A stretch of 64,000 nt of DNA, taken from positions 62,001 to 126,000 of the forward strand of contig JASJCQ010000015.1 in the NCBI GenBank assembly GCA_030065915.1, given 5' to 3'. Origin of the DNA: Woeseiaceae bacterium (GTDB lineage: Bacteria; Pseudomonadota; Gammaproteobacteria; Steroidobacterales; Woeseiaceae). Shown one piece after another: positions 1 through 8,762 of the stretch (position 1 is its first letter; each line of letters opens with the position of its first letter). Made by a program: the position numbers and the translations under genes. Below the pieces are notes generated by a model. It had not been told where the DNA came from. It worked only from the letters and a program-made list of their open reading frames with translations, and ran no database searches.

Positions 1-1842
1 GGCGACATGCTGATGGACCTGATCAACAGGGGTAAGGTGTATCGCTTCCTGCTAAAACCGGTATCACCCGGACGCGTCCGACTCGCGGTCGAGGCGTCGG
101 TCAAGCATCACCTCGACAGCCCTGACAGCGCATTCCAGAAAGTCGCTGCCAGCACTCCCCCGCCGGTGGCGCCGGCGGCCGCTGCGCCCGCATCTCCGGC
201 CCCTGCCGCGGATAAGTCGGACACTTCTGCAGAGTCCGCCGTGACAAAGATGCCGGAGGACAGCATCGTTGCCGAAGGACTGTCCAAGGTCTTTGGCGAA
301 GACGACTCCCGGTTTGCTCAGACGGTGTCGGGTTTCGTTACGGGTCGTGGCAAATCGCAGCCCAAGGAAGATGCGCCTGTACCATCATCCCATGCACTGG
401 ACGACGACGATGGCGCTTCGATGTTTACCAATCCAGCCGTCCTGGGCGGCATTGCAGTTGCCGTGTTGGCCGTCGCCGGCATTGGCTTCTGGTTGACGTC
501 CGGCGACGACGCAACTGACGCAATCCCGCCTGCCGTGGTTCAACAGCCTGCAGGTGGCTCAGATCGGGCACCCGAGCAGACGGTTGCAGAGCCTGCCGCA
601 CCGGTAGCCAGCGACGTCAGCCGGGAGCCGGTCAGCGAGCCGGTCGTGTCCAACGACAGCAACGGGTTGGATGACGCGACGGCGACGCCTGCGGATGCTA
701 TTGCAGCCGTTGCGGACGAGGGCACACAAGCGATGGTCGCCGCTGCCGAAGCCGCGCTGGCCGGGGATCGCCTGTTCACCCCTGTTGGCGACAACGCACT
801 CGAGCTCTACGCGGAGGCGCTGGTGCTTGCACCTGACGATGCAGCCATTCAGTCTGCATTCGAGACGACGTTGGACACTGCTATCGTCGCGATAGAGACT
901 GCCCTTCTCGAAGGACGACTCGGTGTCGTCGATCAGGGTGTACGCCAGGTTAGCCTCGTGCAGCCGGATCATCCGCGTCTGCCCTTCCTTATCGCTCAGC
1001 TTCAGCAGGCACAGATTCGTTCGACGGTCGACGAGGCCCGGGCGGCGCTGCGTTCGGAACAGTTCGGCGAAGCGGCCAGCGCAATTGACGCTGCCGAAAG
1101 CCTTGGCGCCGATGCGTCGACGATCGAAGGTCTGCGCGGAGAGCTCGCAGATGCCCGCTCATCGCAGGAGATCGACCAGATCCTGTCGGTGGCCGGTCGC
1201 CGGCTGGACCAGGGTCGACTGCTGGCGCCGGCGAATGACAACGCTCGCTACCTGTACGATCTTGTCCTGAGAACGGACCCGAGCAACGCTGCCGCCCGAC
1301 AGGGCCTGAAGGCAGTTGCGGCAACGCTCGTATTGAACGCGCGCGACGAGATCGACGCCGGCCGGCTCGGCGCGGCGGAGAACCTCCTGAGTCGTGCGGC
1401 CGACATCGACCCGAACAGCTCCGAGCTCACAGCGGCACGCCAGGTGCTTAACGACGCAAGAACAGCAGCAACACGCGCTGCCAACGAACAGGCAGCGGCC
1501 GACGCGGCAGCGGCGGAACGCGCGGCGGCAGAAGCAGCGGCGGCGGCCGCACAAGCCGCACGACCCGTACCGGTTTCATCGCTGACCCGCGTCAAATACG
1601 TCGCGCCGAAATACCCGCGGAGCGCCGAGCGGCGAGGCATCAGCGGATGGGTCGACATCATCTTCACCGTTTCACTGGACGGAAGCGTTCGCGACGTTGA
1701 AGTTCGCGGCTCCGATCCCGGCGATACCTTCGTCGCGTCTGCTATAGCGGCAGTAGAACGCTGGGAGTTTGAACCTATAAGAGAGAACGGCAGCGCTGTG
1801 GAGAAACGCGCCGGCGTCCGACTGATGTTCGCCCTCGAATAA
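1..1842 (+). CDS. Receiver-TM-TonB fusion protein (5' end outside window)
   Basis: The reading frame is open from the first base, so the start lies upstream. The first ~37 residues match the end of a response-regulator receiver domain of the HD-GYP-associated kind: helix 4, then the strand carrying the conserved lysine (YRFLLKPVSP), then helix 5. A Pro/Ala-rich linker follows, one membrane segment at about residues 149-166, a long Ala-rich periplasmic part, and a TonB C-terminal domain (about residues 527-613; YPRSAERRGISGWVDI, and VERWEFEPI near the end). The periplasmic part holds an internal duplication of a TPR-like unit: RLFTPVGDNALELY (from 769) against RLLAPANDNARYLY (from 1216). TonB C-domains pass proton-motive energy to outer-membrane receptors. 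A cytoplasmic receiver on such a protein suggests phosphorylation-linked control of transport, which is inference. The last 92 bp are repeated downstream. Confidence 0.8.
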   Translation, partial: GDMLMDLINRGKVYRFLLKPVSPGRVRLAVEASVKHHLDSPDSAFQKVAASTPPPVAPAAAAPASPAPAADKSDTSAESAVTKMPEDSIVAEGLSKVFGEDDSRFAQTVSGFVTGRGKSQPKEDAPVPSSHALDDDDGASMFTNPAVLGGIAVAVLAVAGIGFWLTSGDDATDAIPPAVVQQPAGGSDRAPEQTVAEPAAPVASDVSREPVSEPVVSNDSNGLDDATATPADAIAAVADEGTQAMVAAAEAALAGDRLFTPVGDNALELYAEALVLAPDDAAIQSAFETTLDTAIVAIETALLEGRLGVVDQGVRQVSLVQPDHPRLPFLIAQLQQAQIRSTVDEARAALRSEQFGEAASAIDAAESLGADASTIEGLRGELADARSSQEIDQILSVAGRRLDQGRLLAPANDNARYLYDLVLRTDPSNAAARQGLKAVAATLVLNARDEIDAGRLGAAENLLSRAADIDPNSSELTAARQVLNDARTAATRAANEQAAADAAAAERAAAEAAAAAAQAARPVPVSSLTRVKYVAPKYPRSAERRGISGWVDIIFTVSLDGSVRDVEVRGSDPGDTFVASAIAAVERWEFEPIRENGSAVEKRAGVRLMFALE

Positions 1843-2035
1843 ACGAGTCGAATCACTCGAATCAGAACGCAAGAGAGAACGGCAGCGCGGTAGAGAAACG
1901 CGCTGGCGTCCGACTGATGTTTGCCCTCGAATAAACGAGTCGAATCGCTCGAATCAGAACGACGGGGAGAACGGCTCGGCTGTAGAAATGCGCGCCGGCG
2001 CCCGCATGCGTCTCATGTTCGCGCGAGGAATAACA
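1779..2035. repeat. Direct tandem repeats of the tonB-fusion 3' end (two close copies, one decayed)
   Basis: The last ~63 bases of the TonB-fusion gene plus its first trailer bases (1779-1870) are repeated directly after it at 1871-1962 with only a few changes, unit length 92 bp, stop codon included. A third, more diverged copy runs from 1963 to about 2035 and can still be read as NGSAVEMRAGARMRLMFA, against NGSAVEKRAGVRLMFALE in the gene. The downstream copies are not translated as part of the gene because copy 1 contains its stop. This looks like slippage or unequal recombination at the end of a TonB domain. The rest of the gap to 2111 holds only the regulatory palindrome described separately. 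Confidence 0.85.
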
Positions 2036-2076
2036 GGACTTCAGCCGGTACCGTTACTCTAAATTGGACCAAAGTG

Positions 2077-2104
2077 GAGAATTTATCGCTTAAGCGGTAT
2101 TCTC
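2077..2104. promoter_or_regulatory. Candidate operator of the TetR gene
   Basis: Two nested inverted repeats sit just before the regulator start: outer arms GAGAAT (2077-2082) and ATTCTC (2099-2104), inner perfect palindrome CGCTTAAGCG (2087-2096). The two centres differ by one base. TetR proteins commonly bind such dyads beside their own gene. The site ends 6 bases before the ATG, so binding would block transcription or initiation. Assignment is by position and symmetry only. Confidence 0.45.
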
Positions 2105-2110
2105 TGCCCG

Positions 2111-2818
2111 ATGAACAGCGACAACGGCCGTGGCACCGACGCCAAGAAGCCACGTAAACAACAAAAACGTAGCGTCGTTACCCAACAAAAACTCCTGGCA
2201 GCGGCCGTCGAGGCATTCTCGGAAGGCGGCTTCAAGGGTACGTCCACCCGTGACATCGCGGATCGCGCCGGCGTCCATCATCCGCTGATTACCTATCACT
2301 TCAAGAACAAGGACATGCTCTGGCGCGCGGCAGTCACGGCGATTTTTCGCGAGTTCAACATCGCGCTGGTCAAGTCACTCGCCGAGTTCGAACACAGCGC
2401 GCCACGTAAACGCGCCGAGGTTTTCGTCCGGACCTACGTCAAGTATGCGCACCAGCAGCCTGCGCTGCACAAGATCATCCTGCAGGAGGCAAGTCACCCG
2501 AGTGAGCGCCTCGACTGGCTCATCGACACCCACCTGAGGCCGCTGTTCACTCCGGTTGAGGCCAGTCTCAAGGAGCTGCAGCAGATCGGAGTTGCGCCGC
2601 CCGGAAACCCGGCCCTGCTTTTTCAGATGATTCGCGGCTGCGCCGGCGGATTACTAGCGCTGGCGCCCGAAATCAAGACGACGACCGGCATCGATTTCGA
2701 CGAGCCGGAAGCGCTCGATGAACTGGCCGACATGATCATCAATGTGTTCTTTTCGGGCAACTTCCGAACCGTCAGTGCAACAACTGCTGAATCTGGGCAA
2801 CAATCGACAACGCAATAG
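2111..2818 (+). CDS. TetR/AcrR family transcriptional regulator
   Basis: A 235-residue protein with a basic N-terminal tail and a TetR helix-turn-helix at about residues 24-70 (AAAVEAFSEGGFKGTSTRDI, then HHPLITYHFKNKDMLW). The remaining part is the all-helical ligand-binding and dimerisation domain; its last third carries an acidic patch before a hydrophobic helix. Proteins of this family repress nearby genes until a small ligand binds. A dyad candidate operator lies directly upstream. The 3' end overlaps the convergent XdhC gene by 47 bases, so the two are not co-transcribed and the target is not evident: the preceding TonB gene, itself, or distant fatty-acid or efflux genes are all possible. 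No obvious Shine-Dalgarno precedes the ATG. Confidence 0.88.
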   Translation: MNSDNGRGTDAKKPRKQQKRSVVTQQKLLAAAVEAFSEGGFKGTSTRDIADRAGVHHPLITYHFKNKDMLWRAAVTAIFREFNIALVKSLAEFEHSAPRKRAEVFVRTYVKYAHQQPALHKIILQEASHPSERLDWLIDTHLRPLFTPVEASLKELQQIGVAPPGNPALLFQMIRGCAGGLLALAPEIKTTTGIDFDEPEALDELADMIINVFFSGNFRTVSATTAESGQQSTTQ

Positions 2819-3818
2819 CGGCGGGTCCCCGCGCCCGGATGCTCAAGCCCGCCGGGCCGTGCAGGCGTTCTGCCAGTTTTTCTGCATCCGAACCCAGATC
2901 ATTCAGCAGACGATCCCTGCGCGCCGGTGGGCCAAGCAGGCCGACGTAGTTGATGTCGGAGTCTGCAATCTGGCGCAGATACTCCCTGTCGCTCGGCAAG
3001 TGATGGCTCATCACAACGGCCCGGTCATAGAGTTCCAACTTGAGGCTGGACCGCAGCGAAGACGGTTCGACGCAGTGCGTTTCCCAGGCTGCTTCGAATG
3101 CGCCACTCTCGATATAGGCGGGCCTGTGATCGACGATTGTGCAGCGCCATCCCAGCTCCGACGCGAATCTCAGCAAAGGTTCGACATCGGGGCCGGCGCC
3201 GAGGATCAACAGACGCGGGGGCGGTTCGATGAAGCTGCAGTGCAGCTGAAATCGGGTCCCCTCCTCCCCCGAGCGCGCCAGTCCGGACCGGCGCACGGCT
3301 GAGGCTGACTCCGCTGCTCGAACGAATCCAGGTAGCAGCGATTCAGGCACACCGAAATTTTTCAAGCCCGCTTCGTCGAGAAGTATCGACGTGCCAGGTT
3401 GCAAGCCGTTGCCGCCCGACTCAACCGCGGTAACCAGCACGGCGCTTGCGTCTGACCTGAGCACGCTGTCAATCGACGCGTAAGGCTCGTAGTGCGTCCC
3501 GGCGGTAATCGGCTGCAACAGGATCTTCAGGCTGCCGTCGCAGCCTACGCCCATACCCCAAAGCTCGTCATCGTCGTCAGCGAAGTCGTACGCCGCGAGC
3601 TGGCTTGCGCCTGTCTCTATTACCTGCGCCGCCCGTATGGCGAGGTCGCCTTCGAGGCAGCCTCCGGACAGCAGTCCCCGATAGACGCCTTCGCCGTCGA
3701 CCAGGAGTCGGCTGCCGGACTTGCTGTATGTCGACCCGTGCGTGTCTATGACGGTTGCCAGCACGAGCGGCTTGCCGGCGTCACGGCGACTGCGAAAAAA
3801 TGAGGCGAGATCGTTCAT
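2772..3818 (-). CDS. XdhC/CoxI family protein (molybdoenzyme maturation-like)
   Basis: A 348-residue two-domain protein. The N-terminal XdhC/CoxI domain shows the family signatures GSTYSKSGSRLLV (about residues 28-40) and SGGCLEGDL (51-59). The C-terminal half is a Rossmann-like XdhC domain beginning with LLILGAGPDVEPL and containing GLLGPPARRDRLL. XdhC proteins bind molybdenum cofactor and help insert its sulfurated form into xanthine dehydrogenase-type enzymes. No xanthine dehydrogenase, CO dehydrogenase or Moco gene is adjacent, so this copy is an orphan here and its client enzyme must be elsewhere. It is convergent with the TetR gene (47-base overlap) and divergent from thioredoxin. A 10-bp palindrome ATACCGGTAT (3833-3842) lies 15 bases before its start codon. 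Confidence 0.85.
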   Translation of the reverse strand: MNDLASFFRSRRDAGKPLVLATVIDTHGSTYSKSGSRLLVDGEGVYRGLLSGGCLEGDLAIRAAQVIETGASQLAAYDFADDDDELWGMGVGCDGSLKILLQPITAGTHYEPYASIDSVLRSDASAVLVTAVESGGNGLQPGTSILLDEAGLKNFGVPESLLPGFVRAAESASAVRRSGLARSGEEGTRFQLHCSFIEPPPRLLILGAGPDVEPLLRFASELGWRCTIVDHRPAYIESGAFEAAWETHCVEPSSLRSSLKLELYDRAVVMSHHLPSDREYLRQIADSDINYVGLLGPPARRDRLLNDLGSDAEKLAERLHGPAGLSIRARGPAAIALSIVAQIQQLLH

Positions 3819-3948
3819 GCAAACTTGAGGTTATACCGGTATGAAGAGAAAGCCTTAGGAATCGACGTCGTTGCAGCCTGTAGCACATTGATAACGACCC
3901 TGCGATGCCCACATCTGCGGCTACAAGATAGACGTTCTGGAGTTGAAG

Positions 3949-4287
3949 ATGAGTGTATCAACAAATAAACCTGTCGCGATAAGCGACGCGAACTTCGAAC
4001 AGGAAGTGATCGGTTCCGAAAGCCCTGTCCTCGTCGATTTCTGGGCGGAGTGGTGTGGTCCCTGCCGTGCGCTGGGTCCGGTTATCGACACGCTGTCCGA
4101 GGACTACGAGGGCCGCGCCAAGGTGGTAAAAGTCGATGTCGACGCGAACCAGCAGACCGCCATGAAGTTCGCCATTCGCTCGATACCTACGGTGATGCTG
4201 TTTGACAAGGGCGAGGTCGTTGACAGCTTCGTCGGAGTCCGGCCAAAGACGGACTACGCGGCGAGCATCGACAAGCTGATCGCCTGA
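3949..4287 (+). CDS. trxA: Thioredoxin
   Basis: A 112-residue thioredoxin with the active site WCGPC (Cys36 and Cys39) in the usual FWAEWCGPCR setting, the cis-proline motif SIPTVMLF, and the typical C-terminal KTDYAASIDKLI helix. It acts as a cytoplasmic disulfide reductase working with thioredoxin reductase. I start it at ATG 3949: GGAG at 3939-3942 stands 6 bases before it, whereas the in-frame TTG at 3943 would have no room for a ribosome site. It stands alone, divergent from the XdhC gene and convergent with the MFS gene. The length is that of a classical single-domain thioredoxin, with no export signal. Confidence 0.93.
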   Translation: MSVSTNKPVAISDANFEQEVIGSESPVLVDFWAEWCGPCRALGPVIDTLSEDYEGRAKVVKVDVDANQQTAMKFAIRSIPTVMLFDKGEVVDSFVGVRPKTDYAASIDKLIA

Positions 4288-4347
4288 CGTCCTTGCCTGA
4301 AGGTAGCGCGCCGCTGCACCGGACACGGCCAGCGGCGTCGCTATTCG

Positions 4348-5625
4348 TTAGTCGTGATCGGTCGCACGCTCGAGATCCTTCTCGATCGTGTTGCCGGCCA
4401 GGTAGTAGTGCGCCGCTGCCCACGGCAGCAGTACCAGGCAGAAAATCAACAGGCTGTAGCGCAGGGACTCCTCGCCAAAGCGGGACGCAAGCATGTCACT
4501 CAGGCCGCCAACGAGCGGCGGACCCATCGCAAGCCCGATCAGGTTGATGATGAACAGCATCAGTGCCGAAGCTGTCGCACGCATACGCAATGAGACCAGG
4601 CTCTGCGCCTGAGCTAGCACCGGTGCCAGGTACATGTTGGAGAAGAACGCCGGCAGTATGAACAGCACCAGGCACCAGAAAGCGGTCGGTGCCAGGAAGA
4701 CGGCAATATTCAGAACGCAGGAAAACAACATGATCGCGGCGATGAATCGCATCGCATTCCGTTGCCTGGAGCTGCCGAGCTTGTCGGCAATGATCCCGCC
4801 ACCGACAAAACCTGCGCCACCCGCGAAGCCGAGAATCAGGCCCAGCCACAACCCCAGCGATGCGATCTGCATGTCGTAGCTTCGCGTGATGAAGCTCGGG
4901 AAGAACGTGATGACGGCATAGCCGATGAAGGACGACAGCCCGGCGGCGATCGCCATGTGCAGGAAGGATCGCCGCGCCAGCAAGAACTTCAGAACCTCCA
5001 TGAACCCCGGCTGTTTGCCGCTGTCGCTGCGCTCCTCCGATGCCCCGCGTTTCGGTTCGATCATCGTAAAGCGGACTACGAGCGCCAGCAGCAGACCGGG
5101 TGCACCGACGATGTAGAAGGCCTCCCGCCAACCGATATTCTGCACGACCCAGCCGCCGGCCAGGTAGGCCAGCATAATGCCCGCGGAGATGCCGACCGTG
5201 TAAAAGCCCATCGCGGTGGACCGCTGTTCCGGCGGGTACATGTCGGAGATCATCGAATGCGCAGGTGGGCTGCCGCCGGCCTCGCCTATGCCAACGCCGA
5301 TGCGCGCCGCCGCCAGCTGCCATATGTTGCTTGCGACACCGCAGAGCATAGTCATGCCGCTCCAAATAGCGATGGCCCAGGCAAGCAGGTTGCGTCGATT
5401 GAAGCGTTCTGCGAGGCGCGCGATCGGGATACCGAGGGTCACGTAGAAAAGCGCGAAGGCTGTGCCCGAGAGCAAGCCCAGAATCGTATCCGACGCCTGA
5501 AATTCGACACGCAGTGCAGGCAACAGGATCGCCATAATCTGGCGATCCAGGAAGTTAAACATGTACGCGGTAGCCAGGATCAGCATCGCGTACCGGCGCG
5601 CGGCCGGTGTGAGAACCCTGGTCAC
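4348..5625 (-). CDS. MFS transporter, spinster-like
   Basis: A 425-residue major facilitator with about 12 hydrophobic helices. The first loop contains FNFLDRQIMAILLPALRVEF and the helix 2-3 region contains GIPIARLAERFNRRNLLAW, both typical of the spinster/hexuronate-type MFS group common in marine proteobacteria; GVGIGEAGGSPPAHSMISD follows in helix 5. It starts with GTG, three bases after the stop of the gamma-glutamyltransferase gene, so the two are surely co-transcribed. That context suggests uptake of an amino acid or dipeptide released from glutathione or gamma-glutamyl peptides; the substrate cannot be read from the sequence. Confidence 0.88.
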   Translation of the reverse strand: MTRVLTPAARRYAMLILATAYMFNFLDRQIMAILLPALRVEFQASDTILGLLSGTAFALFYVTLGIPIARLAERFNRRNLLAWAIAIWSGMTMLCGVASNIWQLAAARIGVGIGEAGGSPPAHSMISDMYPPEQRSTAMGFYTVGISAGIMLAYLAGGWVVQNIGWREAFYIVGAPGLLLALVVRFTMIEPKRGASEERSDSGKQPGFMEVLKFLLARRSFLHMAIAAGLSSFIGYAVITFFPSFITRSYDMQIASLGLWLGLILGFAGGAGFVGGGIIADKLGSSRQRNAMRFIAAIMLFSCVLNIAVFLAPTAFWCLVLFILPAFFSNMYLAPVLAQAQSLVSLRMRATASALMLFIINLIGLAMGPPLVGGLSDMLASRFGEESLRYSLLIFCLVLLPWAAAHYYLAGNTIEKDLERATDHD

Positions 5626-5628
5626 GCG

Positions 5629-7344
5629 CTAGGGCGCTGTGCTTTCGGCATTCGGTCGTCGTGGATCGGACGCCCCACGAAATACACCGTCCTTGATCGA
5701 CACGGCCTGGACGCTGCCCATCGAACCGCCGGACGGCACGATGAAGTGGCCGCGCTCCTCTAAGATTCTTGCGGTATCGGGACTGAAGCCCGTCTCGAGC
5801 TGCAGCCTGTCCGGATACCACTGGTGGTGAATTCTCGGTGCTGCCGTTGCAGAGGCCAGGTTCATACCGTGGTCCACCATGTTCGAGATCATCTGCAGCA
5901 CCGTCGTGATGATCCTGCTGCCACCCGGACTACCGGTTGCGAACCAGGGGTTGCCATCGGCAAAGACGATCGTCGGTGTCATCGAGCTCAAGGGACGTTT
6001 GCCAGGTTCGATCGCGTTCGCTTCACCACCGAGCAGGCCGTATGCATTCGGCGTTCCGGGCTTCGCCGAGAAGTCGTCCATCTCATTGTTCAGGAGGAAG
6101 CCGGCGCCCTCGACGGCGATGTGGGAGCCGAACGAGAAATTCAGCGTGTAGGTATTGGAGACGGCATTGCCGAACTTGTCGATGACTGAGTAGTGGGTCG
6201 TGTCCTCGCTCTCAGGTCTTGGTTCGACGCCGGGCGCAATAGATTCCGACGGAGTGGCCTTGGTCATATCGATGCGATCCGCGAGGATCTTCGCGTAGGA
6301 CTTGCTGGTCAGCCAGTCGACGGGCACGTCCCAGAAATCCGGATCGCCCAGGTGCTTGCTGCGATCGGCGTAAGCGAGGCGGGCCGACTCTGCAACGAGA
6401 TGGACCGAGTCTGCGCTGCCCGCCCCCATGGCAGACACGTCGAAATTCTCCATGATGTTCAGCATCTGGATGACGTGCACGCCGCCGGAGCTCGGGGGCG
6501 ACATTGTGACGATGTCATAGCCGCGGTAGCTGCCCTTCAACGGCACCCGCCAGCTTGGCCGGTACGCAGCGAGCGCTTCCTCGTCCACGAGTCCACCGTG
6601 TTTCTCCATCTCGGCGGCGATCAGGCCGGCGACCCGGCCGGAGTAGAAGCCGTCAGGGCCTTTCTCGGCGATGTCGGTCAGCGTGGCGGCCAGGTCGGGT
6701 TGCTTGAACAGGTCACCCGGCTGGTAGTCGCTGCCATCGTCTTTGTAGAAGTACCCGCAGGCCGCTTCGAACTGGCAGAGCCCTTGCCGTCGATTCGATA
6801 ACAGCGCCGACAGATCGTAAGTCATCGGCACGCCTTCGCTGGCGAGCTTGATCGCGGGTTCCAGCAGGCGCTTCCACGGCAGAGATCCGTAGCGCTGATG
6901 CGCAGCCCACATGCCGGCGACGGTTCCCGGTGTGCCGGCGGACAAGTGACTGAAACGGGCGAGCATGTTGTCGACGTCGCCGTTCTCATCGAGGAACATG
7001 TCCCTCGATGCGCCCGGCGGCGCCATTTCGCGATAATCGATGGACGTGTTCTCGCCCGTGTCGGCGTCATGGATCAGCATGAAGCCGCCGCCACCGAGAT
7101 TGCCTGCTCGCGGCAACGTCACCGCCAGCGCGAATCCGACCGCGACAGCTGCGTCAACCGCGTTGCCACCGTCGGCGAGCACGGCGGCGCCGGCGCGTGA
7201 CGCATGAAAATTCTGTGACGCGACCATGCCCGAATCACCGAGAACCGGATGGCGAAGGTCCTGGTAGCGAATGATCGGCGATTCATCGCCGAGTGCGGTC
7301 AGCGGGAGGCAGAACGATAGAAAGGCAACAAGCAGTCGGCGCAT
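5629..7344 (-). CDS. ggt: Gamma-glutamyltransferase
   Basis: A 571-residue secreted gamma-glutamyltranspeptidase precursor. It starts with a signal peptide (MRRLLVAFLSFCLPLTALG). The family blocks are present: DAAVAVGFALAVTLPRAGNL, DYREMAPP, and the autoprocessing site TTHYSV with the predicted nucleophile Thr382, which becomes the N-terminus of the small subunit after self-cleavage. Near the C-terminus are PLSSMTPTIVF and GSPGGSRIITTVLQM. The enzyme hydrolyses or transfers the gamma-glutamyl group of glutathione and related peptides in the periplasm. Length and motif order are normal. It heads a two-gene operon with the downstream MFS transporter (gap 3 bases), pointing to a salvage route for the released products. 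An ACGAGGT element lies before the ATG. Confidence 0.95.
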   Translation of the reverse strand: MRRLLVAFLSFCLPLTALGDESPIIRYQDLRHPVLGDSGMVASQNFHASRAGAAVLADGGNAVDAAVAVGFALAVTLPRAGNLGGGGFMLIHDADTGENTSIDYREMAPPGASRDMFLDENGDVDNMLARFSHLSAGTPGTVAGMWAAHQRYGSLPWKRLLEPAIKLASEGVPMTYDLSALLSNRRQGLCQFEAACGYFYKDDGSDYQPGDLFKQPDLAATLTDIAEKGPDGFYSGRVAGLIAAEMEKHGGLVDEEALAAYRPSWRVPLKGSYRGYDIVTMSPPSSGGVHVIQMLNIMENFDVSAMGAGSADSVHLVAESARLAYADRSKHLGDPDFWDVPVDWLTSKSYAKILADRIDMTKATPSESIAPGVEPRPESEDTTHYSVIDKFGNAVSNTYTLNFSFGSHIAVEGAGFLLNNEMDDFSAKPGTPNAYGLLGGEANAIEPGKRPLSSMTPTIVFADGNPWFATGSPGGSRIITTVLQMISNMVDHGMNLASATAAPRIHHQWYPDRLQLETGFSPDTARILEERGHFIVPSGGSMGSVQAVSIKDGVFRGASDPRRPNAESTAP

Positions 7345-7482
7345 GGGACAGACCTCGTGATCAGTCCCACGATCAAATCACAGCGGCGAACTACTTACAA
7401 TGCTGCGCTAGCCCGAATACCTCACCGATTTGTGGGTAAGATCGGGCTGGCGAGAGCCCGCGCAATTGGCGAGATACTAGAG

Positions 7483-8733
7483 CTAGGGCAAGACGGCCTT
7501 GAACAGGAAGAAAAACAGGATCGCCAGGATAGCGCCGGCCGGGATGGTAACGATCCAGGACACAAAGATCCGCACGACAACTCGCAGATCGATGGCCTCG
7601 ATACCTCTCGCCATACCGACGCCAAGCACTGCGCCCACCAGGGTGTGCGTCGTTGAAATGGGCATGCCGGTACCAGATGCAATAACGATCGTCGTCGCTG
7701 CCGCGATTTCGGCAGCGAACCCACGACTGGGAGTCAATTGCGTGATCTTCTTGCCGACCGTCGCGATCACCCGAACACCAAAGGTCGCAAGGCCGAAAAC
7801 GATACCGACTCCTCCAAGAAACAGAACCCAGATCGGCAGCGCCGCCTTGGCGGCCACTGCCCCGGACTGTGCAACTGTTATCACGGCGGCTAATGGACCG
7901 ATCGCATTCGCAACGTCGTTCGATCCGTGAGCAAATGCCATGCCACACGCGGTCACTACCATCAGAACAGCGAAAACGCGCTCAACGGTCGCGAAATGCT
8001 GCTCGCGCTCGGCCTCAGGATCGGCTTCGATGCGCGAAATGACAACGGCGCCTATTATCGCTATAGCTAAGGCGATGATCGAGGCCAGAAGATACGCATC
8101 CGCGGTACTCATGGTGAGGCCTATATGCTTCAGGCCTTTCAGGATCGTTACGAGCGTCATCGTGAACGCCGCCAGGAACATGTAGACCGGCACATATCGC
8201 TTGGCGTAGCGAAGTGGGTCTTCTCTTCTGAGTATCAGTAGCTGAACGGATTGGTACAGCAGGAAAGCGATGAACCCCGCTGTCAGTGGAGAAGCAACCC
8301 AACTCATAACAATGGTGCCAACCTTGGCCCACTTGACGGCCTCGACCCCAATGCCAACGGCGGCGAAACCGACGATAGCGCCGACGATGGAGTGCGTCGT
8401 CGATACTGGCCAGCCACGATGGGAGGCGACCAGCAACCAGGTTCCTGCAGCCAGTAACGCAGCCAGCATGCCGTACACCATCAACTCCGGAGTGCCGGAC
8501 AATAGCTCTGCATCAACAATCCCCTTGCGGATCGTTGACGTCACCTCACCACCCGCAAGCACAGCCCCGCTGAATTCAAAGACTGCAGCTACGAGAATTG
8601 CCTGCTTAATTGTCAGGGCTTTCGAGCCGACGGACGTCGCCATCGCATTCGCGACGTCGTTAGCGCCGATACCCCACGCCATGAACAATCCAAAAATCGC
8701 GGCTAGCGCTATGTAGACCAGTTGAGCTTCCAT
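7483..8733 (-). CDS. pit: Low-affinity inorganic phosphate transporter (PiT family)
   Basis: A 416-residue inner-membrane protein with the duplicated PiT signature: GIGANDVANAMATSVG near the N-terminus and HGSNDVANAIGPLAAV in the second half. Paired PVSTTHSIVGAIVG and PISTTHTLVGAVLG blocks also mark the two inverted halves. PiT proteins import phosphate, often as a metal-phosphate complex, using the proton or sodium gradient. It is encoded 29 bases after the DUF47 gene, the normal arrangement in which the PhoU-like partner modulates transport. A small hairpin (arms CGGGCT 7443-7448 and AGCCCG 7455-7460) follows the gene but has no clear T-run, so I do not call it a terminator. Confidence 0.94.
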   Translation of the reverse strand: MEAQLVYIALAAIFGLFMAWGIGANDVANAMATSVGSKALTIKQAILVAAVFEFSGAVLAGGEVTSTIRKGIVDAELLSGTPELMVYGMLAALLAAGTWLLVASHRGWPVSTTHSIVGAIVGFAAVGIGVEAVKWAKVGTIVMSWVASPLTAGFIAFLLYQSVQLLILRREDPLRYAKRYVPVYMFLAAFTMTLVTILKGLKHIGLTMSTADAYLLASIIALAIAIIGAVVISRIEADPEAEREQHFATVERVFAVLMVVTACGMAFAHGSNDVANAIGPLAAVITVAQSGAVAAKAALPIWVLFLGGVGIVFGLATFGVRVIATVGKKITQLTPSRGFAAEIAAATTIVIASGTGMPISTTHTLVGAVLGVGMARGIEAIDLRVVVRIFVSWIVTIPAGAILAILFFFLFKAVLP

Positions 8734-8762
8734 TGATTCTTACCGTTCGACGCGAGGCATTG

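Noticed and set aside
4762-5763. Plus-strand 333-codon frame across the MFS and gamma-glutamyltransferase genes
   Set aside because: It crosses the junction of two known minus-strand genes and shows no domain.
7443-7460. Hairpin after the phosphate transporter gene as terminator
   Set aside because: Six-bp stem and no T-run on the minus strand.
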